Positions 25,707 through 34,150 of a DNA stretch of 64,000 nt are shown here, in pieces; within the stretch, counting starts at the first letter, position 1; each line of letters starts with the position of its first letter. The translations under genes were made by a program, and so were the position numbers. This DNA is from Aurantibacter sp034110465 (lineage in GTDB: Bacteria > Bacteroidota > Bacteroidia > Flavobacteriales > Flavobacteriaceae). Under the pieces are notes generated by a model. It was not told the origin of the DNA and did not search any database. It saw only the letters and a program-made list of their open reading frames with translations. The stretch covers positions 124,001 to 188,000 of the forward strand of contig JAWUZD010000006.1 in NCBI GenBank assembly GCA_034110465.1, given 5' to 3'.

Positions 25707-26660
25707 ATGAGCATTACCCTACTTTCATCACCACTACAAGGTTTTACAGACTTTAGATTTCGTAATGCATTCCATCATTATTTTGGAGGTATAGATACCT
25801 TTTATGCACCATATATTCGCTTAAACGGTAAACTAAAAATAAAAACATCTTACCAAAACGATTTACAACCCGAAAACAACTCAACACTAACTGTTATTCC
25901 GCAAGTTATGACAAATAGTGCTGAAGAATTTTTATTTGTTGTAAAATACGTGCAATCTTCAGGTTATAAAGAGTTAAACTGGAATTTAGGTTGTCCGTAT
26001 CCAATGGTTACAAAATCGGGAATGGGATCTGGATTAATCTGTCAGCCAGAAAAAATAAATGACATCTTAAAGCAAGTGCATAACGAAACAGATATTACCG
26101 TTTCTATGAAAATGCGTTTAGGTTATGAAAGTCCATCAGAAATTATAAAATCCTTTAAAATTTTAGACCAATATCCACTTAAAAACGTGGCTATCCACGC
26201 CAGGTTAGGAAAACAACTTTATAAAGGTGGCGTAGATTTAGATGGCTTTCAAAAATGTATAGAAACCACTAAACACAAACTCTATTACAATGGCGATATT
26301 ACAACTGTCGAGGCTTTTAAAAACCGACAAGAACGCTTCCCTAGTATAGATCATTTTATGATTGGTCGCGGTTTAATTGCTGATCCGTTTTTACCACAAA
26401 TGATTAAGGCAAACACTACTGCATATCCAAAAGACAGATGGAAAATTTTTAAAGCATTTCACGATACAATTTATGCAGATTACGATGCGTATTTACAAGG
26501 ACCAACACCAATAAAAATGAAGATGTTAGGCTTTTGGGAATACTTTTCGCAATCGTTTAGCAATCCCCAAAAAACATATAAGAAAATAAAAAAAGCAGGT
26601 AACGCTCATAAATACCAAGCTGCAGTAGCAGAGATTTTTGCACAGGAAGAAAAGCTTTAA
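25707..26660 (+). CDS. tRNA-dihydrouridine synthase family protein
   Basis: A 317-residue FMN-dependent TIM barrel of the Dus family, which reduces uridines in the tRNA D-loop using NADPH. Motifs: LLSSPLQGFTDFRFR at the N-terminus, catalytic cysteine in WNLGCPYPMVTKSGMG, VSMKMRLGYE, IHARLGKQLYKGGVD, and FMIGRGLIADPFL at the phosphate-binding end. Which uridine it modifies cannot be read from the sequence. Confidence 0.92.
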   Translation: MSITLLSSPLQGFTDFRFRNAFHHYFGGIDTFYAPYIRLNGKLKIKTSYQNDLQPENNSTLTVIPQVMTNSAEEFLFVVKYVQSSGYKELNWNLGCPYPMVTKSGMGSGLICQPEKINDILKQVHNETDITVSMKMRLGYESPSEIIKSFKILDQYPLKNVAIHARLGKQLYKGGVDLDGFQKCIETTKHKLYYNGDITTVEAFKNRQERFPSIDHFMIGRGLIADPFLPQMIKANTTAYPKDRWKIFKAFHDTIYADYDAYLQGPTPIKMKMLGFWEYFSQSFSNPQKTYKKIKKAGNAHKYQAAVAEIFAQEEKL

Positions 26661-26751
26661 CAACCTACAAAATAAAAGTTATAAAATATTAAAACGATTT
26701 TAGATAATCAAAAATGTTAAACCAAATTTTATAACTCTACAATAAAAAAAA

Positions 26752-27864
26752 TTACCACAAAACTTTCTTCATCGTTTCTGCTTTATTACAGGTTTCTTCC
26801 CATTCGTTTTCTGGAATAGAATCTTTTGTAATTCCGCCACCAACGTAAATATGCGCTTTGGTATCTGTTAATTGCATACAACGTAAATTAACAAATAAGT
26901 TTGAGATGGTTTTTACAGAACCATAGGCGTTATTTTCTACATTTCTGCGGTTGGTATTTCGACTTTTTTCTTCTTTCAGATTTAATTCGCCTAAAAAACC
27001 TGTGTAGAATTCACGGTTATAATTTTCGTTCTCTAAAATAAATGCTTTTGTATCATGTTTTGGTAAACCACAAACTGCAGGCGTAGGATGTAAAACACTC
27101 ACCACATCTTTTAAATTTGCGTTTAAAGTGCCCGAAACTTTGGTACGTAAATGCAACAAGCTTCCTGCTTTTATAGTTTCTACTTTCCCTGCACTTAAAC
27201 TATTAACAGAATCCTGTAAATTACTAACTAAATAATCGGTTACTAATTGCTGTTCTTCGGTTTCTTTAGCTTGCCAAGTACTTTTGTTATTAGCTGTTTG
27301 TGTTCCTGCCAAAGACATTGTTGTAAATCTATTTCCTGTAACACTTAACAAGGTTTCTGGTGTTGCTCCTAACCATAATCCTATTTTTGGATGATACCAA
27401 CAATACACAAATGCAGTTTTATAGGTTGCTAATAAGCGTTTAAATAACGTAATTGGACTGTTTTCTTTAAGTAGAACAGTTTCCTTTCTAGAAACCACTA
27501 CTTTTTTAAAATTGTCTGTTTTTATATGCTGAATGGCTTTAGAAACCATCTTAATATGAAATTCTTTAGCGGTATAATCTACTACTGTTCCAGATTTTTC
27601 TAATCCTAGTTCTATTGATTCATTTTCTAAAATATCAACTTCTATAACATCCGATTCTTCTAATGGAATTAAAACACTTTTTTCTTCGGAATTAAAAGGC
27701 GAAAACACAAAGCCAGTTTCTATAAAATCTTTGGTGTAAAAAACAGTCTCTGAATTCTGAAAAACACCTTTTACTTTTGTTTTATTCGGTTTTCTATATA
27801 AAACAAAAGGTAAAGCATCGTCAAAAAATTGCTGTGCGGAATCAAAAAACTGTGCTTGATCCAT
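26752..27864 (-). CDS. menF: isochorismate synthase (chorismate-binding enzyme)
   Basis: A 370-residue chorismate-utilising enzyme. The catalytic C-terminal half contains LWLGATPETLLSV, TMSLAGTQ, LHPTPAVCGLPK, FYTGFLGEL and IYVGGGITKDSIPENEWEE, in the order seen in isochorismate synthases. It converts chorismate to isochorismate, the first step of menaquinone synthesis. It starts immediately after the stop of a hotdog thioesterase gene, which fits the later DHNA-CoA hydrolysis step. An alternative salicylate or siderophore role is less likely, because no such genes are nearby. Confidence 0.88.
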   Translation of the reverse strand: MDQAQFFDSAQQFFDDALPFVLYRKPNKTKVKGVFQNSETVFYTKDFIETGFVFSPFNSEEKSVLIPLEESDVIEVDILENESIELGLEKSGTVVDYTAKEFHIKMVSKAIQHIKTDNFKKVVVSRKETVLLKENSPITLFKRLLATYKTAFVYCWYHPKIGLWLGATPETLLSVTGNRFTTMSLAGTQTANNKSTWQAKETEEQQLVTDYLVSNLQDSVNSLSAGKVETIKAGSLLHLRTKVSGTLNANLKDVVSVLHPTPAVCGLPKHDTKAFILENENYNREFYTGFLGELNLKEEKSRNTNRRNVENNAYGSVKTISNLFVNLRCMQLTDTKAHIYVGGGITKDSIPENEWEETCNKAETMKKVLW

Positions 27865-28290
27865 TTACTTTTTTTTAGGTAAAGAAATAGTAGATAATTT
27901 ACATAACGATACCAACTCATCAGCTTCGTTAGTAACTCTAATATCAATTAATTGCGTAGTTCTTCCTTTATGGATAAATGTTGCTCTAGCAAATACAAAA
28001 CCATCGCGAACACTTTTTAAATGATTAGCAGTAATTTCTAATCCTCGAATCATTAAGTTTTCGGAATCTAAAAAAATATGAGACGCAAAGCTTCCCACAC
28101 TTTCTGCTAAAGCTGCAGTTGCTCCGCCATGTAAAACGCCATCTGGCTGATGCACTCTTGGTGTAACAGGCATTCTTGCCACTAAAAAGTCTTCGCCATA
28201 ATCTACCATTTCAATTTCTAATGTTTCCATTAGCGTATTTTTATTGGCTTGATTTGCTTGCTTTAAAACCTCTACTTTAGAATACTTCAT
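27865..28290 (-). CDS. menI: hotdog thioesterase, probable DHNA-CoA thioesterase
   Basis: A 141-residue hotdog-fold thioesterase of the PaaI/YdiI type. The motif HQPDGVLHGGATAALAES carries the HGG and the catalytic glutamate, and ANHLKSVRDGFVFARATFIH follows. Directly coupled with isochorismate synthase, it is probably the 1,4-dihydroxy-2-naphthoyl-CoA thioesterase of menaquinone synthesis (MenI-like). The substrate remains an inference from family and neighbour. Confidence 0.75.
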   Translation of the reverse strand: MKYSKVEVLKQANQANKNTLMETLEIEMVDYGEDFLVARMPVTPRVHQPDGVLHGGATAALAESVGSFASHIFLDSENLMIRGLEITANHLKSVRDGFVFARATFIHKGRTTQLIDIRVTNEADELVSLCKLSTISLPKKK

Positions 28291-28291
28291 T

Positions 28292-28316
28292 TATATTTGA
28301 TCTTTACACAAAAATA
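28292..28316. promoter_or_regulatory. paired divergent -7 boxes in a 43-base gap
   Basis: TATATTTG (28292-28299) faces the alpha/beta hydrolase. On the minus strand TATTTTTG (28309-28316) faces the thioesterase/isochorismate synthase operon. Both match TAnnTTTG, so the two promoters overlap in one short gap and may interfere. Confidence 0.55.
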
Positions 28317-28333
28317 CAAAACAGATTGCAGAA

Positions 28334-28966
28334 ATGAATTCAGCTGAAAAAGAAATATCATATAAATCTACCAACTCCTATTCTGCTCTAAATACATTAA
28401 CAAACGAGACTAAAAATGTCTGGTTAGTTTGTCACGGTTTGGGTTATTTAAGTCGTTATTTTTTACGTTATTTTAATAGCTTAGATGCTACAGAAAATTA
28501 TATTATTGCTGCACAAGCGCCAAGTAAATATTATCAAGGAAAGCGTTTTAAACACGTTGGTGCGTGTTGGTTTACTAAAGAAAACACAAAAACAGAAGTT
28601 AAGAATGTGTGTAATTACTTAAACGCTATTTTAGAAACAGAAGCTATTCCTGAAGATAAAAACATTATCCTTTTTGGCTATTCTCAAGGTGTAAGTGTAG
28701 CTTTACGCTATTTGGCTAAATATAAATTAAAGTGTAAAGATATTATTATCCATTCTGGCGGAATTCCTAAAGAATTAGAACCAGAAAACTTCAAGAACTT
28801 AAAAACAAAAGTGTCTTTAATCTACGGAACAAAAGACGAGTATTTAAACCAAGAACGTATGATTTACGAAACCAATAGAGCCAAAGAATTATTTGGTTCT
28901 AATTTAGAGATTATTCCATTTAATGGAACGCACGAAGTTAATGTAGAATTAATTAACTCTTTCTAA
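28334..28966 (+). CDS. alpha/beta hydrolase, carboxylesterase/phospholipase type
   Basis: A 210-residue alpha/beta hydrolase. The oxyanion region is VWLVCHGLGY, the nucleophile elbow ILFGYSQGVSVAL (GYSQG), the acid VSLIYGTKDEYL, and the base His in PFNGTHEV. Size and motifs match the small YpfH/carboxylesterase type. It is divergent from the menaquinone genes but does not look like MenH. The substrate is unknown. Confidence 0.85.
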   Translation: MNSAEKEISYKSTNSYSALNTLTNETKNVWLVCHGLGYLSRYFLRYFNSLDATENYIIAAQAPSKYYQGKRFKHVGACWFTKENTKTEVKNVCNYLNAILETEAIPEDKNIILFGYSQGVSVALRYLAKYKLKCKDIIIHSGGIPKELEPENFKNLKTKVSLIYGTKDEYLNQERMIYETNRAKELFGSNLEIIPFNGTHEVNVELINSF

Positions 28967-28970
28967 ATAA

Positions 28971-29918
28971 TTATTCTACCAAATGTTTCACAATAGTTTT
29001 TACTGGTAAAATTGCTTTGGTATGTTCTATACTTGGTCCTGCAACCCAAACAGTTTTGTAAGTCGCTTTTTTAGCTGCGTTTTCGGCCGCTTTCATACCA
29101 ATAGAAAAACGAATCATTTTAACCCATTTTTTAAGTTTCTTATTTTTATTTAATACGTTTTCTATCCAAGTTTGCTTAGTTCCTATTTTCTGAACGTAAG
29201 GTGTATTTATTACAGTACAAGGTGTTCCAGATATGCGCTCTGTCATTACAATATCTTTTGCACCATAATCTACACAAGCTTGCTTATAATCATCGGTTAC
29301 AGAAGCTTCTATACTTGCAATAAATGGACTTCCAACAGATGCACCTTCAGCACCATAACTTATCATTTTATCAATATCTGCTTTACAACCAACGCCACCA
29401 GCAGAAATTACTGGAATGGTTAAAGACTTACTTAATTGATTGGTTAATTCTTCTGGAGTTAGATTTCCTCTATGTCCACCAGCTTGGTTATTTACAGCAA
29501 TTGCGGCATCTGCACCAAGTTCTTGAACCTTTTTAGCAAAACGTAGGTCTGTAACGTCACAAAACACTTTAATTCCAGCTTTATGAGCTTGATTTATAGT
29601 TTCTTCTGGGCTACCAAGCGATGTTATTATAAAATCGCAACCTTCTTCGCAAATTACGCTAAGTTGGTCTTTATATTTTATGTTAGATTTGTTTACTATT
29701 AGGTTAAATCCAAAAGATCCACCTTCAATTTTAGCTTTTTTAAGTTCAATAAGTGCTGCTCTTAACTCTTCTAAAGTTCTGTAATTAAGTGCAGGAATAC
29801 AACCGGCAACGCCAGCTTTCATTCCTTCTACTACCATAGAAACATTAGACACCAAAAACATTGGTGCAATAATTACAGGATATTTAATATTTAAAAGTTG
29901 AGTCAGTTTAGTTTGCAT
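28971..29918 (-). CDS. nitronate monooxygenase / enoyl-reductase-like FMN enzyme
   Basis: A 315-residue FMN TIM barrel from ATG 29918, preferred over a 20-residue longer ORF whose extension fits neither signal nor domain. It shows YPVIIAPMFLVS, GFNLIV, AAIAVNNQAGGHRG (catalytic His) and VISAGGVGCKADI, as in nitronate monooxygenases and 2-nitropropane dioxygenases. It oxidises alkyl nitronates, often a detoxification role. It is convergent with the alpha/beta hydrolase. Confidence 0.9.
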   Translation of the reverse strand: MQTKLTQLLNIKYPVIIAPMFLVSNVSMVVEGMKAGVAGCIPALNYRTLEELRAALIELKKAKIEGGSFGFNLIVNKSNIKYKDQLSVICEEGCDFIITSLGSPEETINQAHKAGIKVFCDVTDLRFAKKVQELGADAAIAVNNQAGGHRGNLTPEELTNQLSKSLTIPVISAGGVGCKADIDKMISYGAEGASVGSPFIASIEASVTDDYKQACVDYGAKDIVMTERISGTPCTVINTPYVQKIGTKQTWIENVLNKNKKLKKWVKMIRFSIGMKAAENAAKKATYKTVWVAGPSIEHTKAILPVKTIVKHLVE

Positions 29919-29975
29919 AGTAAAATTGAATTGAATATCAAATATACAAAAAATAGTATGCACGCATAGGAAATT

Positions 29976-30001
29976 CAATTATCAATTATCAATTATCAAT
30001 A
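29976..30001. repeat. short tandem repeat of CAATTAT
   Basis: Three full copies and a partial fourth of a 7-base unit lie between the nitronate monooxygenase and rRNA methyltransferase genes. Such heptamers can vary in number by slippage. No coding frame is affected. Confidence 0.7.
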
Positions 30002-30025
30002 CTGAAGACTGAGAACTAAAAAAAA

Positions 30026-31255
30026 CTAATCCAAAAATCGATAATATCCACATTTTAAATAAGCGCCTTCAGGAAAACCTATAGGATGATCTGAATCGTG
30101 TTGCGTTTTTAGGACAACTTTATATTTTCGGTTAGAAGAACCTAAAGCTTGACTATTGATATCTAAAAAAGCCTGACTAAGTACTCTTGAAGAACAAGAT
30201 GCCAAAACTAATAATCCGTTTTTAGCTGTTAATTGTTCGCCTAACTTTGCTAATTGCGAATATTTCTTTTTTGCTAATTCTATTTCCGAAGCTTGTTTAG
30301 CAAAACTTGGTGGATCTATTACAACCACATCAAAAGTCACTTTATTTTTGATTAGTTTTTTAAGTTCCTCGAAAGCATCGCCAGCATTAACTTTATGTTT
30401 ACCAGAATAATTATTAAGCTTTCCGTTTTGTAATGCAATTTCTAAAGCTTGTTTACTAATATCTAAACTAGTTACTTCTTTAGCTTGATTAAACAAAGCG
30501 TGCACTGAAAATCCACCAGCATAAGAAAACACATCTAAAACCGTTTTTCCGTTACTCCACTCGCCTACTTGTTTTCTATTAGCTCTATGATCTAGAAAAT
30601 AACCTGTTTTATGTCCTTTAATTACGTTTGCCGAAAAATTAACATTATGCTCTACAAATTCAACCACTTCGTTTTCTAAAGTTCCAAAAATAACTTCTCC
30701 GTTTTGTAATTCGTGTAATTTAGAATTTTCTAAACTTCTGCTTAATCTAACCACAATAGTATCTACATTACTAATTTGCTGTAGGCTTGGAATTATAGTT
30801 TCTAAATAAGGTAACCAAATTTCGGAATATATTTTAACCACTAAAACCTTAGCATAAACATCTGCTATTAATCCAGGAAAACCATCGTTTTCGCCAAATA
30901 ATAAGCGGTAACTATTGGTGTTTGTTTTTAATAAACTTTCACGTTTAGAATAAGCATCTTGTATTTTATGGTGAAAAAATTCAGCGTTAATTTCGGCTTT
31001 TTCTGTACTACTATGTAGCATTTTAATTCGAATTGGTGAATTAGGGTCGTATAAGCCTAAACCAATCACTCTGTTTTTATTTTTCCCAAACACAATAGCT
31101 AAATCGCCAGCTTGAGCGTTGTCTTTAATCTTTACAATATTATCCGAAAAAACCCACGGATGGTTTTGCAATACAAATTGTTCGCCTTTAGCATTAAGCT
31201 TTACGGCTAAACGTTTTGGTCGGTAATTAGAATTTATTCTTGTAGAAAAAGACAT
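30026..31255 (-). CDS. class I rRNA (cytosine-C5) methyltransferase, RlmI-like
   Basis: About 409 residues from ATG 31255; the longer TTG start at 31273 lies inside the -7 box. The N-terminal PUA domain (LVLQNHPWVF-like FVLQNHPWVFSDNI) is followed by an EEHUD region and a Rossmann methyltransferase domain. The latter has TVLDVFSYAGGFSVHAL for S-adenosylmethionine and DVVVIDPPSFAK as the catalytic loop. This is the RlmI/YccW-type architecture for 23S rRNA C5-methylcytosine. The exact target is inferred. Confidence 0.9.
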   Translation of the reverse strand: MSFSTRINSNYRPKRLAVKLNAKGEQFVLQNHPWVFSDNIVKIKDNAQAGDLAIVFGKNKNRVIGLGLYDPNSPIRIKMLHSSTEKAEINAEFFHHKIQDAYSKRESLLKTNTNSYRLLFGENDGFPGLIADVYAKVLVVKIYSEIWLPYLETIIPSLQQISNVDTIVVRLSRSLENSKLHELQNGEVIFGTLENEVVEFVEHNVNFSANVIKGHKTGYFLDHRANRKQVGEWSNGKTVLDVFSYAGGFSVHALFNQAKEVTSLDISKQALEIALQNGKLNNYSGKHKVNAGDAFEELKKLIKNKVTFDVVVIDPPSFAKQASEIELAKKKYSQLAKLGEQLTAKNGLLVLASCSSRVLSQAFLDINSQALGSSNRKYKVVLKTQHDSDHPIGFPEGAYLKCGYYRFLD

Positions 31256-31270
31256 TAATTTAGTTTGATG

Positions 31271-31278
31271 CAAAGGTA
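31271..31278 (-). promoter_or_regulatory. -7 box of the rRNA methyltransferase
   Basis: The minus strand reads TACCTTTG, matching TAnnTTTG, 15 bases before ATG 31255. Confidence 0.55.
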
Positions 31279-31436
31279 GTATTTTTGGATTTTAATGTGA
31301 GCTTCATTTTTAAAAGTTAAATGATTTATTTTAAATCGTAAGTATTCATTTAAATCAAAACAAAACGATTTAATCGTTAATAAATACCAACTCAAGTTTT
31401 TTTTCGTTAATTTTAGTGCAACCTACAAATAAACCT

Positions 31437-32027
31437 ATGACATCTTACATTTTTGAATTGTTTCCAGATCTTAAACCGTTTGACTACAAACTGCATTATG
31501 ATAACTTTTTTTTAAACAAAAACTGGGTTTTAGTAAATGGTATAAAACATAAAAAAGCCATTTATGTTTTTAAAGATGAAAACATATTGAGTATTACCGA
31601 AAACGAAACGGTATCCGAAACCTCTTGGTGTATAGACATTAAAAATACTTTTTCTATAGATACTGAAGATGGATTAATTACAGTAAAAGCATATTTTAAA
31701 GACAATGATGTTTTGGTTTTAAATCATAAAAATACAGACGATTTTGCACTTTATTTAAATGAAGAAAATTATAGCGAAGACTTAAATAGTTTTGAAGATG
31801 TTCAAAAATTTCTTCACGAAAAATATGCTAAAAAAGCAACCGATTTAATTTACGATCACGAGTTTTATTACATTGAACAATCTAAAGAATATGGGCCTTT
31901 TTCAGTTGAAGAATTAGCAAAAAAAGTAGAAGAAAATAAAATTAGTGAGCACTGTTTTGTTAGAGACGTGAATGAGCACGATTATTCTAAAAAAATACGA
32001 ATAACAGATTTAACTAAGGCTTTTTAA
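31437..32027 (+). CDS. protein with C-terminal GYF_2-like domain
   Basis: About 196 residues from ATG 31437; the GTG at 31416 is less likely. The first 120 residues are unrecognised, with several lysine- and aspartate-rich beta strands. The C-terminal 55 residues (FYYIEQSKEYGPFSVEELAK onward) resemble the GYF_2/DUF4339 domain, which binds peptides. No signal peptide or membrane span is visible. It stands alone upstream of the orphan gene at 32148. Confidence 0.65.
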   Translation: MTSYIFELFPDLKPFDYKLHYDNFFLNKNWVLVNGIKHKKAIYVFKDENILSITENETVSETSWCIDIKNTFSIDTEDGLITVKAYFKDNDVLVLNHKNTDDFALYLNEENYSEDLNSFEDVQKFLHEKYAKKATDLIYDHEFYYIEQSKEYGPFSVEELAKKVEENKISEHCFVRDVNEHDYSKKIRITDLTKAF

Positions 32028-32045
32028 AGTAAAATATCAAAGCTA

Positions 32046-32150
32046 TTTAAAACTTGACTTTTGGATTTTTTTTAGTTGAAATTCGTTTAAATACTGATAT
32101 AAAACATTAAAACGCATTCATATTATCCTGTTATACACAAGCAAAAAATG
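32046..32150 (+). repeat. upstream module, copy B (homologous to 4752-4862)
   Basis: It carries the same ordered blocks as copy A: AAAACTTGACTTT, a T-run, TTC then TTTAA, TGAT, TAAAA, AAACGNATTCATATNATC, AGCAAAAAATGA. The two copies drive unrelated orphan genes. See the matching finding. Confidence 0.6.
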
Positions 32151-32606
32151 ATGAAAAATATATTCATACTGATATTAATTACTATTTCATTAACTGTAAA
32201 TGGACAGAATAAAAATGAACTTGAATTTATAATGAATGATTATGCTGAAAATTATGGAAAGCCTAATTATGGCGAAAAATTTGTAATTGAAAAATTAAAT
32301 CCAACAATATTAGAAGTAGAGAGATTTACTTGCGAAAGTAAAGATATGGGACTACTAGACATTTTCCTAAAAATGATTTCAAAGACAAAAGGCTCAACAG
32401 ATGAATTACAAGCTGACGTTTTAGCTGGAATGTTTATTTGTAAAAGTGAATCTATTCAAAAATATATTGAACAAATATATACGGAAAAATATTTTAAAGA
32501 AATGTTGGAATTAGGATTTAAAAACAGAACACATAATAAACAAAGTGAAATAGTAAACTATTCTTTCCTAAAAAAAAGATTAGAATATTTGATAAAAACT
32601 GAATAA
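32148..32606 (+). CDS. secreted hypothetical protein
   Basis: A 152-residue protein with a signal peptide (IFILILITISLTVNGQ). The mature part is acidic and helical with two cysteines (RFTCESKDMG and MFICKSESI). No family is recognised. It carries the same upstream module as the broken orphan at 4860. The downstream gap contains TAACAATTGCCTAACGTT, recalling the ends of gene-cassette elements. Codon use is as AT-rich as its neighbours. Confidence 0.6.
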   Translation: MMKNIFILILITISLTVNGQNKNELEFIMNDYAENYGKPNYGEKFVIEKLNPTILEVERFTCESKDMGLLDIFLKMISKTKGSTDELQADVLAGMFICKSESIQKYIEQIYTEKYFKEMLELGFKNRTHNKQSEIVNYSFLKKRLEYLIKTE

Positions 32607-32716
32607 AAAATTTTGGCTCGTGCTAAATCGAAAGTCGCTAATTTTCAATTCACGCACTAACAATTGCCTAACGTTAAACGAACTTTAAACTAAATCCAAT
32701 AACGAGTTATTTGATT

Positions 32717-33295
32717 TTAAACCGCTTTATAACCACTAATAACTTTTCGCCATTTAACAAAGCCTACAAAAGAGAATACGGTATAAATCACAGTTAATCC
32801 AAAGTAATAATTAAGGTCTTTATCAAAATATAAAAATAAGGTTAACCCATTAATTACAATCCAAAATAACCAAGCACTTATTATTTTTTTAGCTTCTAAA
32901 TAGCTAGCTATAAAACTAAATATACTTGTAAAAGCATCTAAATACGGACTTGATGCATCAGTATAGGTTTTAAAAACATAGCCTAAACTCAATGCTAAGC
33001 CAATACCAATTCCTATTAAGCCCAAATTCTGTGTAATAGAATTATTAGTAACTTTCATTTTATTAGAGTCCTTATCGTTTTTTGTCCAAAGCCACAAACC
33101 ATAAAAGCCAATAATTACGTAATAAATATAAAGTATAGCTTCGGAATAGAGCTTTATTTTATAAAACAAAAAGATACTTAACAACGATCCTGCTATTCCA
33201 AAATACCAACAAATTTTCTGTTCTTTTATTAATAGGATTAAATACGTTAGTCCAAAAACTACGGCTAAAATTTCTAAAAAGGTATTTAATTCCAT
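32717..33295 (-). CDS. pnuC: PnuC-type nicotinamide riboside transporter
   Basis: A 192-residue membrane protein with seven hydrophobic segments. Family landmarks are ICWYFGIAGSLLSIFLFY, YYVIIGFYGLWLWTK and ISAWLFWIVINGLTLFLY. PnuC proteins move nicotinamide riboside, and relatives move thiamine or riboflavin, by facilitated diffusion across the inner membrane. The substrate here is not certain. It overlaps by one base the upstream oxygenase-like gene, so the two are one unit, unlike the usual pairing with an NadR-type kinase. Confidence 0.88.
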   Translation of the reverse strand: MELNTFLEILAVVFGLTYLILLIKEQKICWYFGIAGSLLSIFLFYKIKLYSEAILYIYYVIIGFYGLWLWTKNDKDSNKMKVTNNSITQNLGLIGIGIGLALSLGYVFKTYTDASSPYLDAFTSIFSFIASYLEAKKIISAWLFWIVINGLTLFLYFDKDLNYYFGLTVIYTVFSFVGFVKWRKVISGYKAV

Positions 33296-34047
33296 TAAAA
33301 TAAGTTTAAATAATTGGTGTAAAATGTTTCGGAATTATATGTTTTTCCACGAAATGTAAAAATAGTGTTTGGTTTTGGCATGGAAAAGAAAGCAATTGAA
33401 AAACGTTCACTATTTTCTGTTTCGCTATAATTTACTTTATGGTTTAATCCTTTTAAATTATCTCCTAAAAAAAACTCTGCTCCAAAACCTTTAAACCCAA
33501 AAATAGTAGATTTAAAATCCAAGTCCTCTACTCTATTATTTGTGCATTTATAAGCCAAGCCTTTATCTAATCCATAAGGAAACATAGAAAACAAAGAGAC
33601 ATCTTTATGCATAGATAAGCGTTCTGTTATAGTTTTATCAGATATTTTGGGATAATAATTACAAGATATCATATGTCCAAAATTAGCCTTGTAGATTGTT
33701 AAAAAATCATCATCCTTAAAAGACTCTAAAACTTCTAATTCTAAATTAGTTACGGCTTTCTTCACCTCTAAAAACTCGGTTTTTAAATAAGAATGAAACT
33801 CTTTGGGAAAATCTTCTGTTTTTGTAAATTCCGAAAACACAAAAGAATGCAACTGGTCTGTGCTGTATTGGTTAAAACTATTTTCTTGACCTAAAAAAGA
33901 ATAACCATCAAAAGCTCTAGCATACTTAGTTTGCAAAAACTGCGTTCTATAGTCTAAAGGCTGATTTAAAAATAACTTAAAAGCAGAAACTAAGTTGTTG
34001 CTAGAAAATGCTTCAACATTAAAATCGAAAATAGTGTTTTTAATCAT
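33295..34047 (-). CDS. isopenicillin-N-synthase-like 2OG-Fe(II) oxygenase family protein
   Basis: A 250-residue protein with the pattern of the IPNS-like dioxygenases: RLSMHKDVSLFSMFP supplies the HxD metal pair. GDNLKGLNHKVNYSETENSE then contains the distal histidine, and ERFSIAFFSMPKP the RxS 2-oxoglutarate-binding pair. The N-terminal part resembles the DIOX_N region. An oxidation of a small molecule in the cytoplasm is expected. It is translationally coupled to the PnuC transporter. Most relatives are longer (about 300), so it is a compact version. The substrate is unknown. Confidence 0.6.
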   Translation of the reverse strand: MIKNTIFDFNVEAFSSNNLVSAFKLFLNQPLDYRTQFLQTKYARAFDGYSFLGQENSFNQYSTDQLHSFVFSEFTKTEDFPKEFHSYLKTEFLEVKKAVTNLELEVLESFKDDDFLTIYKANFGHMISCNYYPKISDKTITERLSMHKDVSLFSMFPYGLDKGLAYKCTNNRVEDLDFKSTIFGFKGFGAEFFLGDNLKGLNHKVNYSETENSERFSIAFFSMPKPNTIFTFRGKTYNSETFYTNYLNLF

Positions 34048-34150
34048 TTGTAAATCAGCTTCATTTAAAAAGTAAAATTATAAAGCTTTGTTAACTGAAA
34101 CTAATATTTTAGTCAAAAAAAATATTTTTAAAATATAAAAACCATCCAAA

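Noticed and set aside
28334..28966. MenH identity for the alpha/beta hydrolase near the menaquinone genes
   Set aside because: It is on the opposite strand and its size and motifs fit a YpfH-like esterase better than MenH.
29172..29536. Two overlapping plus-strand ORFs inside the nitronate monooxygenase gene
   Set aside because: Antisense shadows; sequence rich in Cys, Tyr and Thr as expected for mirror codons.
31271..31278. TTG start codons for the methyltransferase (31273), DUF4870 gene (21833) and SelO (60935)
   Set aside because: At 31273 and 21833 the TTG lies inside the -7 box, and at 60935 beside a box-like TACCTTTA, so the next ATG is taken as start.
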